Shown here one piece after another: positions 50,501 to 63,612 of a stretch of DNA of 64,000 nt; position 1 is the stretch's first letter; each line of letters opens with the position of its first letter. Made by a program: the position numbers and the translations under genes. The notes beneath the pieces are model-generated. The model saw only the letters and a program-made list of their open reading frames with translations, was not told the DNA's origin and did no database searches. The stretch spans positions 6,138,001 through 6,202,000 of the forward strand of contig CM082589.2 in assembly GCA_040954595.2 (NCBI GenBank). Reading direction: 5' to 3'. Origin of the DNA: Balanoglossus misakiensis. Taxonomy: Eukaryota; Hemichordata.

Positions 50501-52645
50501 TAAATTTGCAGACGTGTGATTTTCCGCGAAACATGGTGCCTAATTAAGCTTCCCATCCCCTTCCAGTCGTATTGGCCCATCCCTCAGAACGACCAAGTCT
50601 GAGGAGATATTGCCGAAAATATTACCGAGTGCACCGCTTTTATATTATAATTGGCGAAAGGGGCTCAGCGTAAAGGCGGCTTCGGTAGCCACTGTTGACT
50701 CGGTGGCTCCGTCGGGTGACAACCGCGTCGGCGCGGAGACGCGAGATATTGACTCATCCGGGGCCTAGAGCATCATAAATCACCGGAGACAAAGTCGGCC
50801 CAGGTAACCCAATCTGAGGGCACGGTGTCCGTACCAAGTAGGTGTCACACAAACGGCATTCCTCGCTAATTGCCGCGGCAAGACACGCCAACTGACCCGT
50901 AACACAAACCGTAAGTCACATCTCACGCGATACTCTCCGCCGTAACCCCTGTCTCGTCCAATTTATGGCCCACTGATAGTTTGTGTCTCCGAAGAATCCA
51001 CTCGATTACGTTCCCACACCCCGCAAACAAATCGCATAAAGTCTCGAACCTTGAAGTTCGAAAACACAGAGAGAAAATGAAATTCGAAATTACCACCAAT
51101 CTCTACGTCAAGTCCACAGAGAAAATTTAACCTCGATTTTTGATGAAAACAAGACGACGAACACCAGTTCTGAAAATCTGTCCCCGAGACGCGAAACCTC
51201 AATTCAGCCCAAAACTTCTCTCTCTCTCTTTTCTTTCATGTGCGTCTTTTCTGTCAGGTGAATTTTAAAGCTATTTGTGCCATGACGTCATGGTATCGAG
51301 ATTCCTGGCAAAACAAGGATTAAGCACACAGCTTACAAATTACACTGACATACAGGCATGGCGTATCGACCCGCCTTAGTCCTACCTTTGCTGATGCGTG
51401 CTAGGAATGGCACGGATTTCTAAATAGTTTGTCTTGTGTATATTTACTGCCTTTTTTGTGGTGTTCACAGCGGAATGAAATCTGTGGCGTGTACTAGTAA
51501 ATAGGCCCAGTGTTGTTTCCAATTTGGCAAAAAGTTATGATCTACCTGCACGCATCCACCGTGTCGTTCTGCTTCGCTCCATTACGACCCGCCCTTTCCA
51601 CGGTAAACCAACGGCGTGTCACATTGCAAATGCCTCGCCACGCATCAGGCGGGGAGATATATTAGTAACGTACACTGAATATCACCACACTAGGAGCGGA
51701 AAATACATTTTCAAATAGCAGTTTCGGAAGCATATCCAACACACCATCCATGCAAAGAAGGAAGGAAGAAAACGGACAAAGCGTTATTTCTTTGAAACCT
51801 GTTCCATATACGATAGCCAATTCTCGAGAACACCGGCGTGCTTCGCAAATGTGAGCGCATGCTGTAACTTGATTAAAGTGGAAATTCCTTTTAGAAAACG
51901 TTCAACTCGCCGTTTAGGTTCTTATGCTTGGCACTTGCCCATGAAACCGTGCACGGATTGGTCGGAACAGGTCGAGAGTGACGACGGCATGTATTGACAA
52001 GGTTCAAGCTTTATACGTATTCGTTGGTGGCGCTCTGTCTGTAGAAAAATCACCGCGCAGCGCGTCTCTTTCCGTCTCCGGTCCTATACCCGCAGTTGAA
52101 CAACCAATTAACTATCTGTGACGTGTCAGTATAAAAATTCCACTCAGACATGCAACGACAAGCTAATGAACGATCTAATTAATTCGGAACGAACGATTCT
52201 TTGCGCATACAGGTTCAAATTATCGCCGGTCTCACTATAATGACAGTGCTATCAATGATAGTAAATTTTCAGGTACCGAAATAATTTCTGCTGTAGCCTG
52301 GTGAATGTTGTCAAACAAACTACACGCATAATCGACATATTTGCATATATACGTGAAAACAATAGAGCAGATCACCCCGTATGATCGATAATAACTCGTC
52401 CAGAAATAATTGATGGTATGTTCCATTTAATACACTGGTCGGAAATTGCTGATTCTACATCTAGCTACGTGATCGTCCCGTGGTTCTGAAGGAAAACGAT
52501 TTTGGATTTGGAGTCGAGATTGATAGTGTACATCGCAATTTACAGGTGTTGCATATACTGGGTGTGGTAGTGTCCTGTATTGCAGTATTAGGGCTTTTAA
52601 TATCTAGAATTGGTCAGTGAGGAGCGTAGAAAACCGATTTCGAAC
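47513..52645. other. Intergenic region between the bHLH and EF-hand genes
   Basis: Upstream sequence for both divergent genes. Contains the ACAGT array, a fragment of the palindrome repeat near 48215-48253 and a G-run at 48513-48526. The block 50560-50960 is GC-richer than its surroundings and non-repetitive and may hold regulatory sequence. Reading frames here (for example 49177-49422) have no splice support or recognisable domain. Confidence 0.4.
47961..48050. repeat. 18 exact units of ACAGT upstream of the bHLH gene
   Basis: 90 bp of perfect pentanucleotide repeat, 450 bp upstream of the start codon, flanked by GGTGC on the left and GCACC on the right. Confidence 0.97.
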
Positions 52646-54351
52646 ATGTCGACCGACAATCCTGTCTCGCCGCACAAGGTGGGTAATTAATAATAGTGTC
52701 TTACAAATTCAGTTTCGTTTAATTACGTACAACCCGGCTAAATAACAGTCGATTAATTTCATCACCAAACGAGACTTGGGCAATCGGGACTTGTGTGCAA
52801 TTGAATATTTCGAGCGAACTCGCCCCCATGTATCTTAACCGTCGATCATTCCCACATAAAACATTCCACTCGCGTGTTTGACCTGTGATCTCCCTAAATG
52901 TTTCGCCAGATATCGTTGAAATTCCAGTCGATTTTTGGTAAAGCTGAAATATGAAGTACAATTTTATTTTGTAAAATAGAGGTCTACAAGCTGTGACGTA
53001 GAAACGCGCCTACGATATTTTTGACACAATGCATAGCCCCTATAGTATTGAATCGATCTGTAGGCCCTACACAATACATTGACTAATCAATTGCATTTGC
53101 TAGTACATGTATTTTGAATCATATACATACGTACACAGTCGGAGGCTACACAGATGACATTTATTTTGCGATATGCAGTGTCATCACACAGAATATATAT
53201 GTATTTGAAAGTGCGCAATAGACCACAAGGCCATTGACTGCCAGGTCACGTTATTCATTAATCAGGTGACCAGTCGAGCATTTGAGAATGCAAGGAATTC
53301 ATCGCTGGCGAAAATGGGCCGATATTATGATGTTCTCATAACGCCATTGAAAGTATTTCATGTTATATAATACGTTTTCTATCGTAAAGAATTGTGAATG
53401 CTAAAACGTATAAGCGTCAATGAAATGAATAGGACAGTATCGTAATTATTTACATATCGGTTGTAACAAATAATTTCTCTCTCCTTCCTGCAGGGCGAAA
53501 TTTTGTCTGAAAAGCAGATATCGAGTAAGTACAGCACGAATTCACGGATACTCAAGTACATATCCCGCCTACAGAGCGAATCAACGTGTAATGCTTGCTG
53601 TGTTACTTGGAAACATTGAACACGTGAGATTTTTATTTGATAAAAACATGTACGATTATTATTCAGTTGGGGAATCATGTCGTGAAAATACCACCGGCCG
53701 CGATACTGATAATTTTAATGTCTCCATTTCTAGAATTAAAAGAAGTGTTTTCACTGTTTGACAAGGATGATGATGGCGCCATCACCGTCAAGGAACTGGA
53801 GACCATTCTGAGAACCATGGGACCCTTGATCACAGAACGCGAGATTCGAGATATCGTCAAAAACAGAAAAGACGGTAAGTTATCCGTAAGGTGGTTAAAA
53901 AAAATAGAGCATGAAGTACTTCACTATAGAATTCCCATGGAGGTGTCATTATTTCCAATACAGGTTTCATCAGACACGAAGCTGTACGTTTTGCCAATTA
54001 AAACTCACCACGTGTCCAATTTGCATTTCAGCTGTCTTCGTCGAATCGGACAACGTCGATTTCCCAGAGTTCCTCACGATAATGGCGAGTAGGATGAGAA
54101 GGCCCGAGACAGACGAAAAAGAGACGATACGAGCGTTCCGAATCTTTGAAAAGGACGCCGAGGGCTTCATCAAAACTTCGGAAATCCGACACATCTTGAG
54201 TGAAGTCGGTGAGAAATTAACCGAAGAAGAAATGGAAGAGATAATAAGTGATCTGGACTCGAATAATGACGGCCTTATTAAGTATGACGGTATGACCAAT
54301 ATCATGCAATATGCCATTTATGTACTGACCGAACGATTGAAAGAAAGCTGA
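52646..54351 (+). CDS. Calmodulin-like EF-hand protein, mostly degenerate loops
   Basis: Four exons: 52646-52678, 53494-53524, 53734-53874, 54032-54351; 525 nt, 174 residues. It has calmodulin/troponin C size and layout with four EF-hand positions. Loop 1 (residues 31-42, DKDDDGAITVKE) is canonical. Position 2 (about 69-82, ending VDFPEF) has lost the loop glycine and most ligands. Loop 3 (108-119, EKDAEGFIKTSE) starts with Glu instead of Asp. Loop 4 (144-155, DSNNDGLIKYDG) has Gly in place of the position-12 Glu. So one good calcium site is predicted, perhaps with weak binding at others. The linker ETDEKETIRAFRIF keeps the calmodulin pattern. A calmodulin-like regulator with an unknown target; not calmodulin itself. 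Confidence 0.9.
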
Positions 54352-54602
54352 AACTTAGGACTGATGGGCTGAAAGCCTCGCTGAATACTTGTGGCTTGCT
54401 AAGATTCTAGATTTAGCAGAGTGACAGACTGACCAATGACGTAATCAACAGCTTAGTGACACGGTTTGAATTTTTCTTTTAAATTTCAGAATTCGTCCGA
54501 AGTCTTCTAGCGCCATGACAGATGTTTTTAAAACTCGCGGCCGAAGTGTCGATTCAACGAAACCATCTTTGCAGGAGATTTGCTTGCATAAAACATTTTA
54601 CT

Positions 54603-54608
54603 AATAAA
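54603..54608 (+). promoter_or_regulatory. Poly(A) signal AATAAA of the EF-hand gene
   Basis: Consensus hexamer 250 bases after the stop codon at 54349-54351. Confidence 0.6.
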
Positions 54609-55195
54609 CGCCTGGAAAAATCGAGGGATTCACACCTTTCTAGTTCTTTCGATTATCGATCGAGCAATCAATCAATCATTCGATCTAATACAGCGAATAC
54701 AGTATAGAGATGGTACCATTGATACAGAAACACACACAGAAAACGATCTGCAAAATTCAGTATATTAAATTTTTTATACATTTATTTTTATTTTGTGTTA
54801 TTTGATTAATATGACATTTCACAGCTGTGATCTTCTGTAACAGACATGCGCAGGATAAATTACAGTGCGTTCTGTCATAGACCCAGGAGGGTCTATGGTC
54901 ACATATAATCACTTCGTCGCACTGATCGCGTATAAAGCTAGGCTGCACCAGCAGTCAAACTTATGGAACAAATATATCAGTACTGTGTATGCACATCGCG
55001 TATGATCATCCATTTATAAAAGGAATGCAAACATATATCTATTGTAAAATATGAGCCAGTAAAAATATTAAGGCTATCACCAGAAGACAAAAATGTTGGC
55101 ACCATTTCAACTCTGTATAAGTGTAAAGTGTTTTTGATATAATTGGTACTTCCGGGATGAGAATATCTAACCGGAAGCAGACGACTCTATATACC

Positions 55196-55619
55196 GAACA
55201 TTTTAATGACTCTTTTTGTTTAATAATACATGTATATGTAAATGTAAAAAATGTACTGTATACTCGATCTTTGGGAAAATTTTGCATGCGTATCTATGTA
55301 AATGTGTATATACAGTATTCGCCAACTATTTCTATCCTTTGCTGGTCTGCGAGCTGATGCGGTGGGTTGCGGTTATCCAGACATATTTTGTGCGGATGTC
55401 ATGAGTGAACATTTTAATGACTCTTTTTGTTTAATAATACATGTATATGTAAATGTAAAAAATGTACTGTATACTCGATCTTTGGGAAAATTTTGCATGC
55501 GTATCTATGTAAATGTGTATATACAGTATTCGCCAACTATTTCTATCCTTTGCTGGTCTGCGAGCTGATGCGGTGGGTTGCGGTTATCCAGACATATTTT
55601 GTGCGGATGTCATGAGTGA
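55196..55619. repeat. Perfect 211-bp tandem duplication
   Basis: 55196-55408 is repeated at 55407-55619 with a 2-bp overlap (GA) and no difference seen. It lies between the convergent EF-hand and M3 genes; short frames inside it are duplicated and not genes. The rest of 54609-55751 shows nothing more. Confidence 0.95.
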
Positions 55620-55751
55620 CGTAACGAATATACAACACTGAGAGTGATAAGCACATTGGCCATAATGCTCGTCGAACCTTTTGTTTCTTTTATGACTAGT
55701 CGATCAATATGCGCTGTAAATCACCGTTATGTAAATCAGGTGACGTCTTCA

Positions 55752-57074
55752 TTAACAAGCGCTGGACTCGAGATCCAGACGGTACACTGGCTTCTGTTTC
55801 GTGTGTTTGTGTTCCTTTTTGTCGACGCATTCACTGCTTCGTCTTGTCTCATTTGAATTCCCATGATTCATGCCAATACCACTGTTGCCGGCGTCATTCT
55901 CAACATTTGGCGACGTCACCATTTTGTGCGGATCCTGCAGGTTGTCCTGTGTGCGCAAGCGTGATTTCTTCTTTTTGGCGACCCGCACGTTGCTCAGGTT
56001 AGCTCTCTCCGAATCGGTGTCTGACGATGTAGTGGAACACGCTCTCTGCAAATGCCTGCTTGGTTTCCTTGCATTGTTCGGTTTTGTAACTTTTGGACGC
56101 TTTCCGGTGGCGTTTTCGTGGTTGAGCTGATCTTTGTTGTCTTTCATTTCAATTACACCGTTTTGCGCCTCCGTGGGTCCGTTCTGCGTTCCATGCCGGG
56201 CCTTGCTGTTGGCCACATCGTTAGTATCATAAGCCTCGGTTGATTGTAGCGGTGGTCGATTGTCATGCGAGTCACTCCCAATCAGCGCCACCCTGCCGCC
56301 TTGATGTGTCATGCTTTCGTTTCCCTTTTGATGAACGATGCTTCGCCGCAAGGTATTTATTCGAATGTCATCGTCCAGTTCTTTAAACCTTTCGGTAAAA
56401 CATAAAATATGCGTTAGCCAAGTAGCCACTGCATTGGTTGTATATACATCAAGCAAGCTGTTCTTTTTTACGCAATTGTCATTTAGGTACAATGCGCCTC
56501 TCTGGCCAATGGAAAAGGGCGGTCCGTGGAGTTGAGCAAGTGTGTTTACGAGGTGCATTGGGCCACCGACAATCAGTCAAAATGTTGATAAAATTCGTCT
56601 GTTTTACGACGATGGTTGACAACTTACCTTCTCCTGGCTCGAACGAAGAGTATTATCAGTGCGATTATAACCAGAATGATAAACAGCGCCGCCACGCCTA
56701 TGCCAACCCATATGAGAACCACTGTCACAAAAAATAAACAAAGTAAACAGCATTTTCTAGGGTCCAATGTTTAGCGCTTTGAAAACAACTTTTGAAGGTT
56801 TATTTGCATACGTACAGTCAGAGCAGTAACCAGGGATTCTATATTGGCCCACGCCTATGTTTTATACGCGACGGCTTCTGCATAAAACTGGGAATTAAGA
56901 AGTTTTTCGTTTCTATATTTCAGTCAAGTGGAAGGAAACCACTGTGAGACTATTTCAGTTAATCTCTGATCTTCCACAGGAATCGGCTATGGTTCTGGAG
57001 TACATCACTAACGGAAGTCACGTGTCGTCAAACTCATTACCTTTCGGTTCGCTTGACTCGGTATTCCGGTCCAT
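55752..57074 (-). CDS. M3: single-pass membrane protein with 11-residue N-terminus and hydrophilic tail
   Basis: Three exons: 57041-57074, 56628-56721 and 55752-56388; 765 nt, 254 residues. It starts MDRNTESSEPK, followed directly by a hydrophobic helix (about 12-36) and RARRR. The tail is polar and probably disordered, with a KKKKSR basic cluster and few tyrosines (AYDT, VYRL). There is no signal peptide and no ectodomain, so it should be a type III membrane protein. I chose the ATG at 57074 because its exon ends with a clear donor (AAAG/GTAATG) and joins the membrane exon in frame; a non-coding exon may end at 57589. The family is unknown. Exon layout (phase-1 intron, membrane exon, phase-2 intron, single tail exon) equals that of M1, M2 and M4. 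Confidence 0.75.
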
Positions 57075-58250
57075 TTTCCTTATGGTCGGGTCACTTAAAT
57101 GTCAAACACAGAATCAGATAAATCAGATACCGACTAACTATAGCTGTAAATAAAAACAATAATACAACTGTGACAATTAACTTTTCCAGCACATCAAGAA
57201 AGGGCGACCACCCGGTCCAAAATCTCGCATGCAATTATAAGTCAAGGAGACTCGATAGAATAACAGCCTGAATGGTACGTGACCGAGGATAATATTTCGA
57301 TTAATGTACAGGTTATTGTGGAAAATAATACTTTAATTTAACGCGTTTCTATACACGGACAGAACCATTATGCCAAGTAGCTCTATGCACCAAGCATATA
57401 AGCTAAAACACAGACGACTGCAAACTGCCAGACACACTCACACCAGGAAGACAACAATCCGAAAATCCAAATGGTGTCCACTACGTGCAATTTAACACAC
57501 AGAGACAGCGATCATTGTTGTTTCAGTATATACATGTAGGCCTATAGGCCCATCTGGTGGTAACACAATACATGGCATGAATTCTTACCTGCCTAATCCC
57601 AGCAGACAACAGGAGGTTTCCGAAACTGCAGGCGACAGTCATGTGGAAGGTAGAAGACCATACCACGGAGTCGAATTGGTCTGAACACAAACAAACGGTG
57701 GACAGCGATTCAAAATGGCCGAGGACACCCTGGGTGTTGTCAGAAGGTATTTAATAGAACATAAAAGAATTTCATGGTCTCCTGTTCTCATGAATAATGC
57801 ATGACCGACACTTGCGTATATATTCATTAAGGTGAGTCAGGTCAAACGAGTGAAAGTCTTTCATATGCAAACGAATTGCATTCCTGACATTTTGTCGTTA
57901 TGTATACATGTACTCAAATATCTCAACCAAAAGTATGGCAGTTTCATGGTTGTTAAATACCACCTAAGTCGTTCTACAGACACACCTAGCAATACTGGCA
58001 ACTTTTTTTATTTACGAACGATAAAAATGTTGTATAAGCAAAAAGATCCGCTTTGGGGCGGATCTCGACATATCATGAGAGAGCGCCCTTTAACACATGA
58101 CAAAAATACGTATAATACAGAAAGCTGCTATTACTGTCCACAATACAATAATACGACTATTTGCTGTGATAAGATTTTACTAGTATTGTTTTCTATAAAC
58201 TAAACAAACCTTCATTTTGATTGTTGTTGATCACATAAAATAAATACAAA
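57075..58250. other. 5' region of M3 and intergenic sequence
   Basis: A minus-strand donor (GGCAG/GTAAGAA) at 57589 may close a non-coding first exon of M3. No coding exon is visible in the rest. Confidence 0.4.
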
Positions 58251-58256
58251 TTTATT
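58251..58256 (-). promoter_or_regulatory. Poly(A) signal AATAAA of the SRCR-WSC-CUB gene (M4)
   Basis: TTTATT on the plus strand, about 110 bases past the stop codon at 58365-58367. Confidence 0.65.
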
Positions 58257-58364
58257 GGAATGACTTTACGGAAAACGGAAGCCTCTTTTTATAAAATTCG
58301 TCCCACTTTGCAAGCGAGTACAACTGTGCTGACGAAATAGACCAAAAGGAGTTAACAGATAACA

Positions 58365-61300
58365 TCACACAAGTGTCACTGATTTTTCGTACAGGATGTT
58401 GTCAACCATCTGTTCTTCTGTTTCACTGGATTCCGATGATGCATCTTCATCGGTGTCTGTGCGCACGCGCTCTTCTTCGGCCGTGCTCGATTCGTGACTC
58501 GGCGGCCCGTCATCTCCGCCGTCGTCATGACGCCCGCGATCTGCGCCGTACTCGGGCGGGGAGTCTGCTGCGCCTGGCGGCGGTTCCCGTTGGGGGTCGG
58601 AGTCCGGGCGCACGCTCTCTTCCCCGGCAGTGATTGGTTCACGAACCGCCTCGTCACCGCTGTCGACGTGGCGCCTGCGGTTTTTGTTCACTTTGGCGTA
58701 CTCAGGGAGGGGGTCCGGCCCTCTGCCCTGCGCGTTTGATCCGTGCTCTAAAAATGAGGTTTCTTCGGTCGAAGTCTCGTCGTCCCTTTCGCCGTCTCTC
58801 GGTCTTGCGCCACATTCCTCGTAGCCTACAATCTTGTCTTCTGCGTTATGACGTTCCCTTGTCGGGTAGGAAGGAATTCTGGTTAGGCGGGTCTCGTTGT
58901 TGGGAGAGTCACTTGACAAGATAACGTCGCATGGGACTTCGGTTAATATCGTTGGCTCGCCTTCAGTTTTATGGTCCGCATTTTTATTTTCCTTTACCCT
59001 TTTCTTCCTTATCCTAGGGGCGAAAAATTAAAATTTACTTACAATAGTTAAGTCACTAAAATATGGTTGCATTACATGACAATATAAATGAAGACACCTG
59101 GATTTATATTTACAATAGTTATGTTAAGTAGTGTTATGTGACGCCACTTACGTGATAAACAAGATGATGAAAATCACGACCATAATTGCCAGGATACAGA
59201 CAACAATTCCCACTATGGCCCCTACAAAAGATTTCAAGAGTTAGTTTGAAAACAAAAACTATCGCTTAGTAAATAATATATGATAGAGATAGAGAGATTC
59301 GACCTATTTTCAAGTTGCAGTATTATCAACCAAAATCTCATGGTCAAGATACAACTCTGCGTAAATGCGATAAGTGTTCAAACTTGACCATATTTGCCTG
59401 ATTGAAATCGCTTGTTGAGCAGATTAAAGTGTTTTTCTTCACTGGGAAATCTTACCGGTTGACAATGCTCCTGCTGAGTGTGGCGAGGCTATGGCTGTAA
59501 ATGAAAATACAACACAGAGAAAGAATTGTTATCATAACCAAGTAGAGTAATGCTAATGCCATGATTGTGTCATTGAATGGATGAATGAATGGAAGAACGA
59601 ACGACTGATTGCATGGACTATGGGCTTGCTGGCACACGGGACTGAAATTGCCTTTCTCGATTGCAACACAACGGTTAATAACAAACTCACAGAAAATGAA
59701 ATTACACTTTCTGCAAATTCATACCTTCATAATTGATCACAAAGCCCCTGCCATCGATTGCACCATCAGACACGAAAATTAGAAGCACCGCTGATGACGT
59801 GGAATCGACGGGGTATGGAAGCACTCCGTTGCCGTACGTGTTACCAGTGATGCGGGCCAATAGCGGAGACCCCTCGGAAGACCCGTCTCGTATCTCCAGC
59901 CAATCGCTGGCATCTCGATTCATTTCGAACACTATAAAGTGAAGTCGTATGATCTTGTTTCCATTGGCCCGAACAAGCCACTGGCATTCGGAATCGGCGG
60001 GATAATCACCGGGAAATCCGGGCGACACTATCGTTCCATTCTCCGGGGTTGCTCCATCGGGCGACGTGGTGGCGATCTGACCACAGCTGCCATATCGTGC
60101 TGTGTGAAGATACGTTAGGCATTTTACTATACCATAACATATGCATTTGTATGTTCCTGATAGTAATCGTGGTTTATACAGCGTCTCGACTGGTACTCTG
60201 AATCAAATATTCTATGATCTTTGACACTGGAAGTTATGTGGTCGAGAAATTATCAGGTTTACTTTGTTTCCATAATCAGTAAAAATGCACAACTTGGCCA
60301 AGGGGAATGTACTCACTGTCGTACACGCTATAGTAGTCGTAGCCACCACACGCTTGATACCCATTGGCAACGCATGTACTGTTGCAAAACCAGTTTTCTG
60401 CTCGAGCTGACACCAGACCCGTGACGTCACTGCTGCAGTAGCACTCTCGGCTGCGACGTAGGCCGGAGAGGATGTGCTCGCTGTCGCGACAGAATCGGAG
60501 GCAACGCTCGATCGTCATGTCGTCGGTGATCAGTTTAGGCGCGTCGGCTGGAAAGGATGGGCTGTTGGCATGGTAACAACCCATGTATCCCGGCGCTGTG
60601 GTGCAAATGTGAGAAGGATAGTGATTTATATGCTAAGTGAATATCAGAAGCGAGAATCTTGAGAAACGTGAAAAGATAATCAATATATGCAGGTGAGAGA
60701 CAGACTTATTCATCATTCCGCCCGTCCGTCGGTCCATCAACCTACCTACCTACATGTACCTACCCAACCATCCGCCCATCCAATCCCGGACCGGCAAACG
60801 CCAATCCATAAAACCACCTGCCCGTCCGTCCCTCTAATTGCCTGCCTACAAAATAGGCAACAGCACCATTTTTGCAGGCTACGTACCGTTACACGTGACA
60901 CTGGCCTCGTCTGAGTTTCTAGCACAGTCCCCGGCTGCGATATTGCTTCGGCCACACCCAGAAATGCTGTTCTCGTCACCATAGCAATCGACGTCCTTTA
61001 CAAGATATCCGATGTTGTCGTCGTCTGGATTCTGTGATATCCGAGCAGAAGCTAGCATTGCACCCATGTTGTGCCCTAAAAAGTCATAAAACACTGATCA
61101 GAATGTCGGATTGTACATTAATTTATTCCGATGCTGAACTTTTAGCACACCACATTCTGAAATAGTGTGGAGACAGATATTATCTCACTTGGAGATGAAA
61201 TCAAGTTATACAGGCTGATCCAAGATTTACCACACCTCGCACCATTCACATTTCCTTACGCATTATTTCATGAAGTCTGAACTAAAACAGTCTTAGCTTT

Positions 61301-63050
61301 CTCTGGTTTGCCAACGACTCTTGACGACTCACCAATTTGTCGACACACCACGTCAGCATCGCGAATGTCCCATCCTTCACTGCAAACAAGCCACCATTGG
61401 TCGGAAGCTGCAATTTCAACTCGACCTTCGAATGGTAAACGGTCGCCTGTCAAGCGAACCGCTCCTTCGCCAGAAAATGGAAGAAGTCACATAGTTAAAA
61501 CGTGGTGTAAGTATTAGGTAATAGACGTACCTTTTATCATCAACATATTTTCGTCCAATCATATTCGCTGAAAGTTTGAGCGCTGGATGGAAGAAACATA
61601 TTTAAAGAAAGGCCAATAGCATCGCTGGTCAATATGTAAGCCTTGTCTTGTGGGAGAAACATGATGCAATTCAAGGCTAGTGAGATAAGACACGATATGA
61701 TACATGTATATGCATACGATGCACTTGAAGGGTATGCCATGTCCTTCCTTTACATAACGCGGAGGCTAAAAGCGGTTGGGCAAATGCTCCCCTTTCATCG
61801 GAGGGGGGGGGGGGCGGTAGTTGCCAGCCCCTTCTGTATCTCTGTAAATGTATTTTTAGAACAATCGTAGACCATTTTGAAAGTAAAGGAGGTTTGTCCT
61901 TGTAAGAAGAAGGCAAATAGGCGAGTAAGTGTCGTTTAGTGCACGACATCTATAGTCATTCACCCTGAAGATTGCGTGCAAGTCAAAGTCCACAATAGAA
62001 CGTCTTTGTCTGCATACAAGAATGTCTGGCATTGAGGTCAAGTACACGTGCATTATTGGCTTAAAGGATACTTAATGTTAACTGTCGGCAGAAGCGATTT
62101 CACCTTTGATTCAATACATTCAGCGCGATTAGGCAAACAGCGAGATGCCCTAATCCTCGTGACGTCAGAACGAGGTATTTGAGTCACACACAACGCGCAC
62201 ACCGTTGGTCCACTTCGGGGGCTTTTCAAAAATTACAAGGCTTTCTGATCCTCAACAACGAAAAAATGTCGACACCACACTCACCCACGCCACAACCCAT
62301 GCCCTTCATACTATCATAATAGTGTCAGCTATAAAAGGGGCTCGTGTCATAAAATCAAATTAGGTCGAAGTCCGCTGGCTCTTTTCACTGTGTGTATTTT
62401 GCATAACGCACGCTTCGTTCTTAATATACACGAAAAATTCGAAATAATTAAAAAAAATAACCCAGCGTTATATTTGAAACTATTAAAATACAGTATAAAT
62501 TGGACTGTCCTCCGTTTTTGCTTTCAAACAAACCATTAACTTTCCTGCGCCGTTTGCCAACAGGTTCGTGTTTGCCTCGACAGCATCATAGGTGTTTGTG
62601 CGAGTTCACTCTCTGCTTTGTTTCCAAAAAACTACCAGCAATAAAAACAGGCCAGTGTCGCGTGTTACAGTGTTCGGTTGAAGGAAGCTTCATAACAGGT
62701 TCAGATCCCTACTGTGAGAATAAGCCCGGTATTTTGTTCCGTGGGCAACGCGACGAAAGATATACGATAATATACGATAACGAGAAAATGCAGTGGTATT
62801 TGTAGTTTGGACAACGGCCTGTAACAACACGGTGATTTCAGTAAACGCCCCAGTGCACATAGACACACATAATTGTATTTGTCTCAAAATCCGCCCTGTC
62901 TGGGCAAATCATAGACATTTAAAAGAATATCTGACGTCAAACTAACTTCTCTGCCCCCCCCCCTCCTTACTTACCTGTTCTAGCATCCGTCTGTGTGCTG
63001 ACCTCTGCTACCAACAGGAACACGATGAACGCACACGCGCGCGGAGCCAT
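58365..63050 (-). CDS. M4: type I receptor with SRCR, WSC and CUB domains
   Basis: Eight exons: 62975-63050, 61333-61464, 60887-61075, 60317-60595, 59725-60099, 59456-59494, 59152-59221, 58365-59013; 1,809 nt, 602 residues. Order: signal peptide (1-22), SRCR (26-132, six cysteines over two exons, which fits group A), WSC (about 134-225, GYMGCY and ECYCS), CUB (about 228-350), 13-residue stalk, transmembrane helix (about 364-384), RKKR and a 217-residue acidic tail. WSC-CUB-membrane is also the order in Kremen, which has a kringle where this protein has SRCR. The tail contains two related units of about 48 residues, each with a proline-tyrosine site (PLPEY and PPEY, the latter a WW-domain ligand of the PPxY type). 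It ends VDNILYEKSVTLV, which combines the NILYE motif with a class I PDZ-type terminus. Ligand unknown; SRCR proteins often bind pathogens or glycans. Confidence 0.93.
61465..62974 (-). other. First intron of M4
   Basis: 1.5 kb between the signal-peptide exon and the first SRCR exon. Holds a G-run at 61803-61814 and C-runs at 62954-62962; no exon is supported inside. Confidence 0.5.
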
Positions 63051-63606
63051 TGAGAAGGAAATGAAGAGAGACCCCGTGATTTGATTCCTGCTAACCGTCT
63101 GTGTTACCGGGCCTCTCTGCTGTCCAACAGGAAGGAACCTACCAGCTTATTCTCGGCTTTTCGTCAGACAAGGTGTAATGTCCAGCGTGTGTCGCACTCG
63201 CCTTTGTTCCACTCTTAATGAATAATTCGTCAAATATGTCGACCCCGCTCACGCACAGTCCAAGGTAACACAACCTGCCGTATTTGTTGTTTACTCAGTA
63301 TTTTTATAATCTGTCAAATTAGTCACACATTCCTGAAACGTTGCCTCATTAATAAGAACGCATGCGTTTTTTATTTATCGCAAGGCGTTTGAGTGCAACA
63401 CAAATATTTCATCATCAACAAAAGTTACACTTACACCTGCATGTACATGCAGTTAACATAACAAAAATGTATCGGTGAACGTTCAATGTGATCTCGCAAA
63501 CCCGGATATGATCGGTTGCGTTAGAAAAATAATGTCCCCATACGCATCACTTCCGGTATGCTGATATTCTTGAGTACTGGTAAGCTAACAAGTGTAACTT
63601 TTTCTA
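63051..63606. other. Intergenic region between M4 and M5
   Basis: Promoter side of M4 and downstream side of M5. No TATA box or repeat that I can support. Confidence 0.4.
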
Positions 63607-63612
63607 TTTATT
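63607..63612 (-). promoter_or_regulatory. Poly(A) signal AATAAA of M5
   Basis: TTTATT on the plus strand 84 bases past the M5 stop codon. Confidence 0.6.

Noticed and set aside
55157-55615. Paired frames containing HFNDSFCLIIHVYVNVK
   Set aside because: They reflect the 211-bp tandem duplication and have no other sign of coding.
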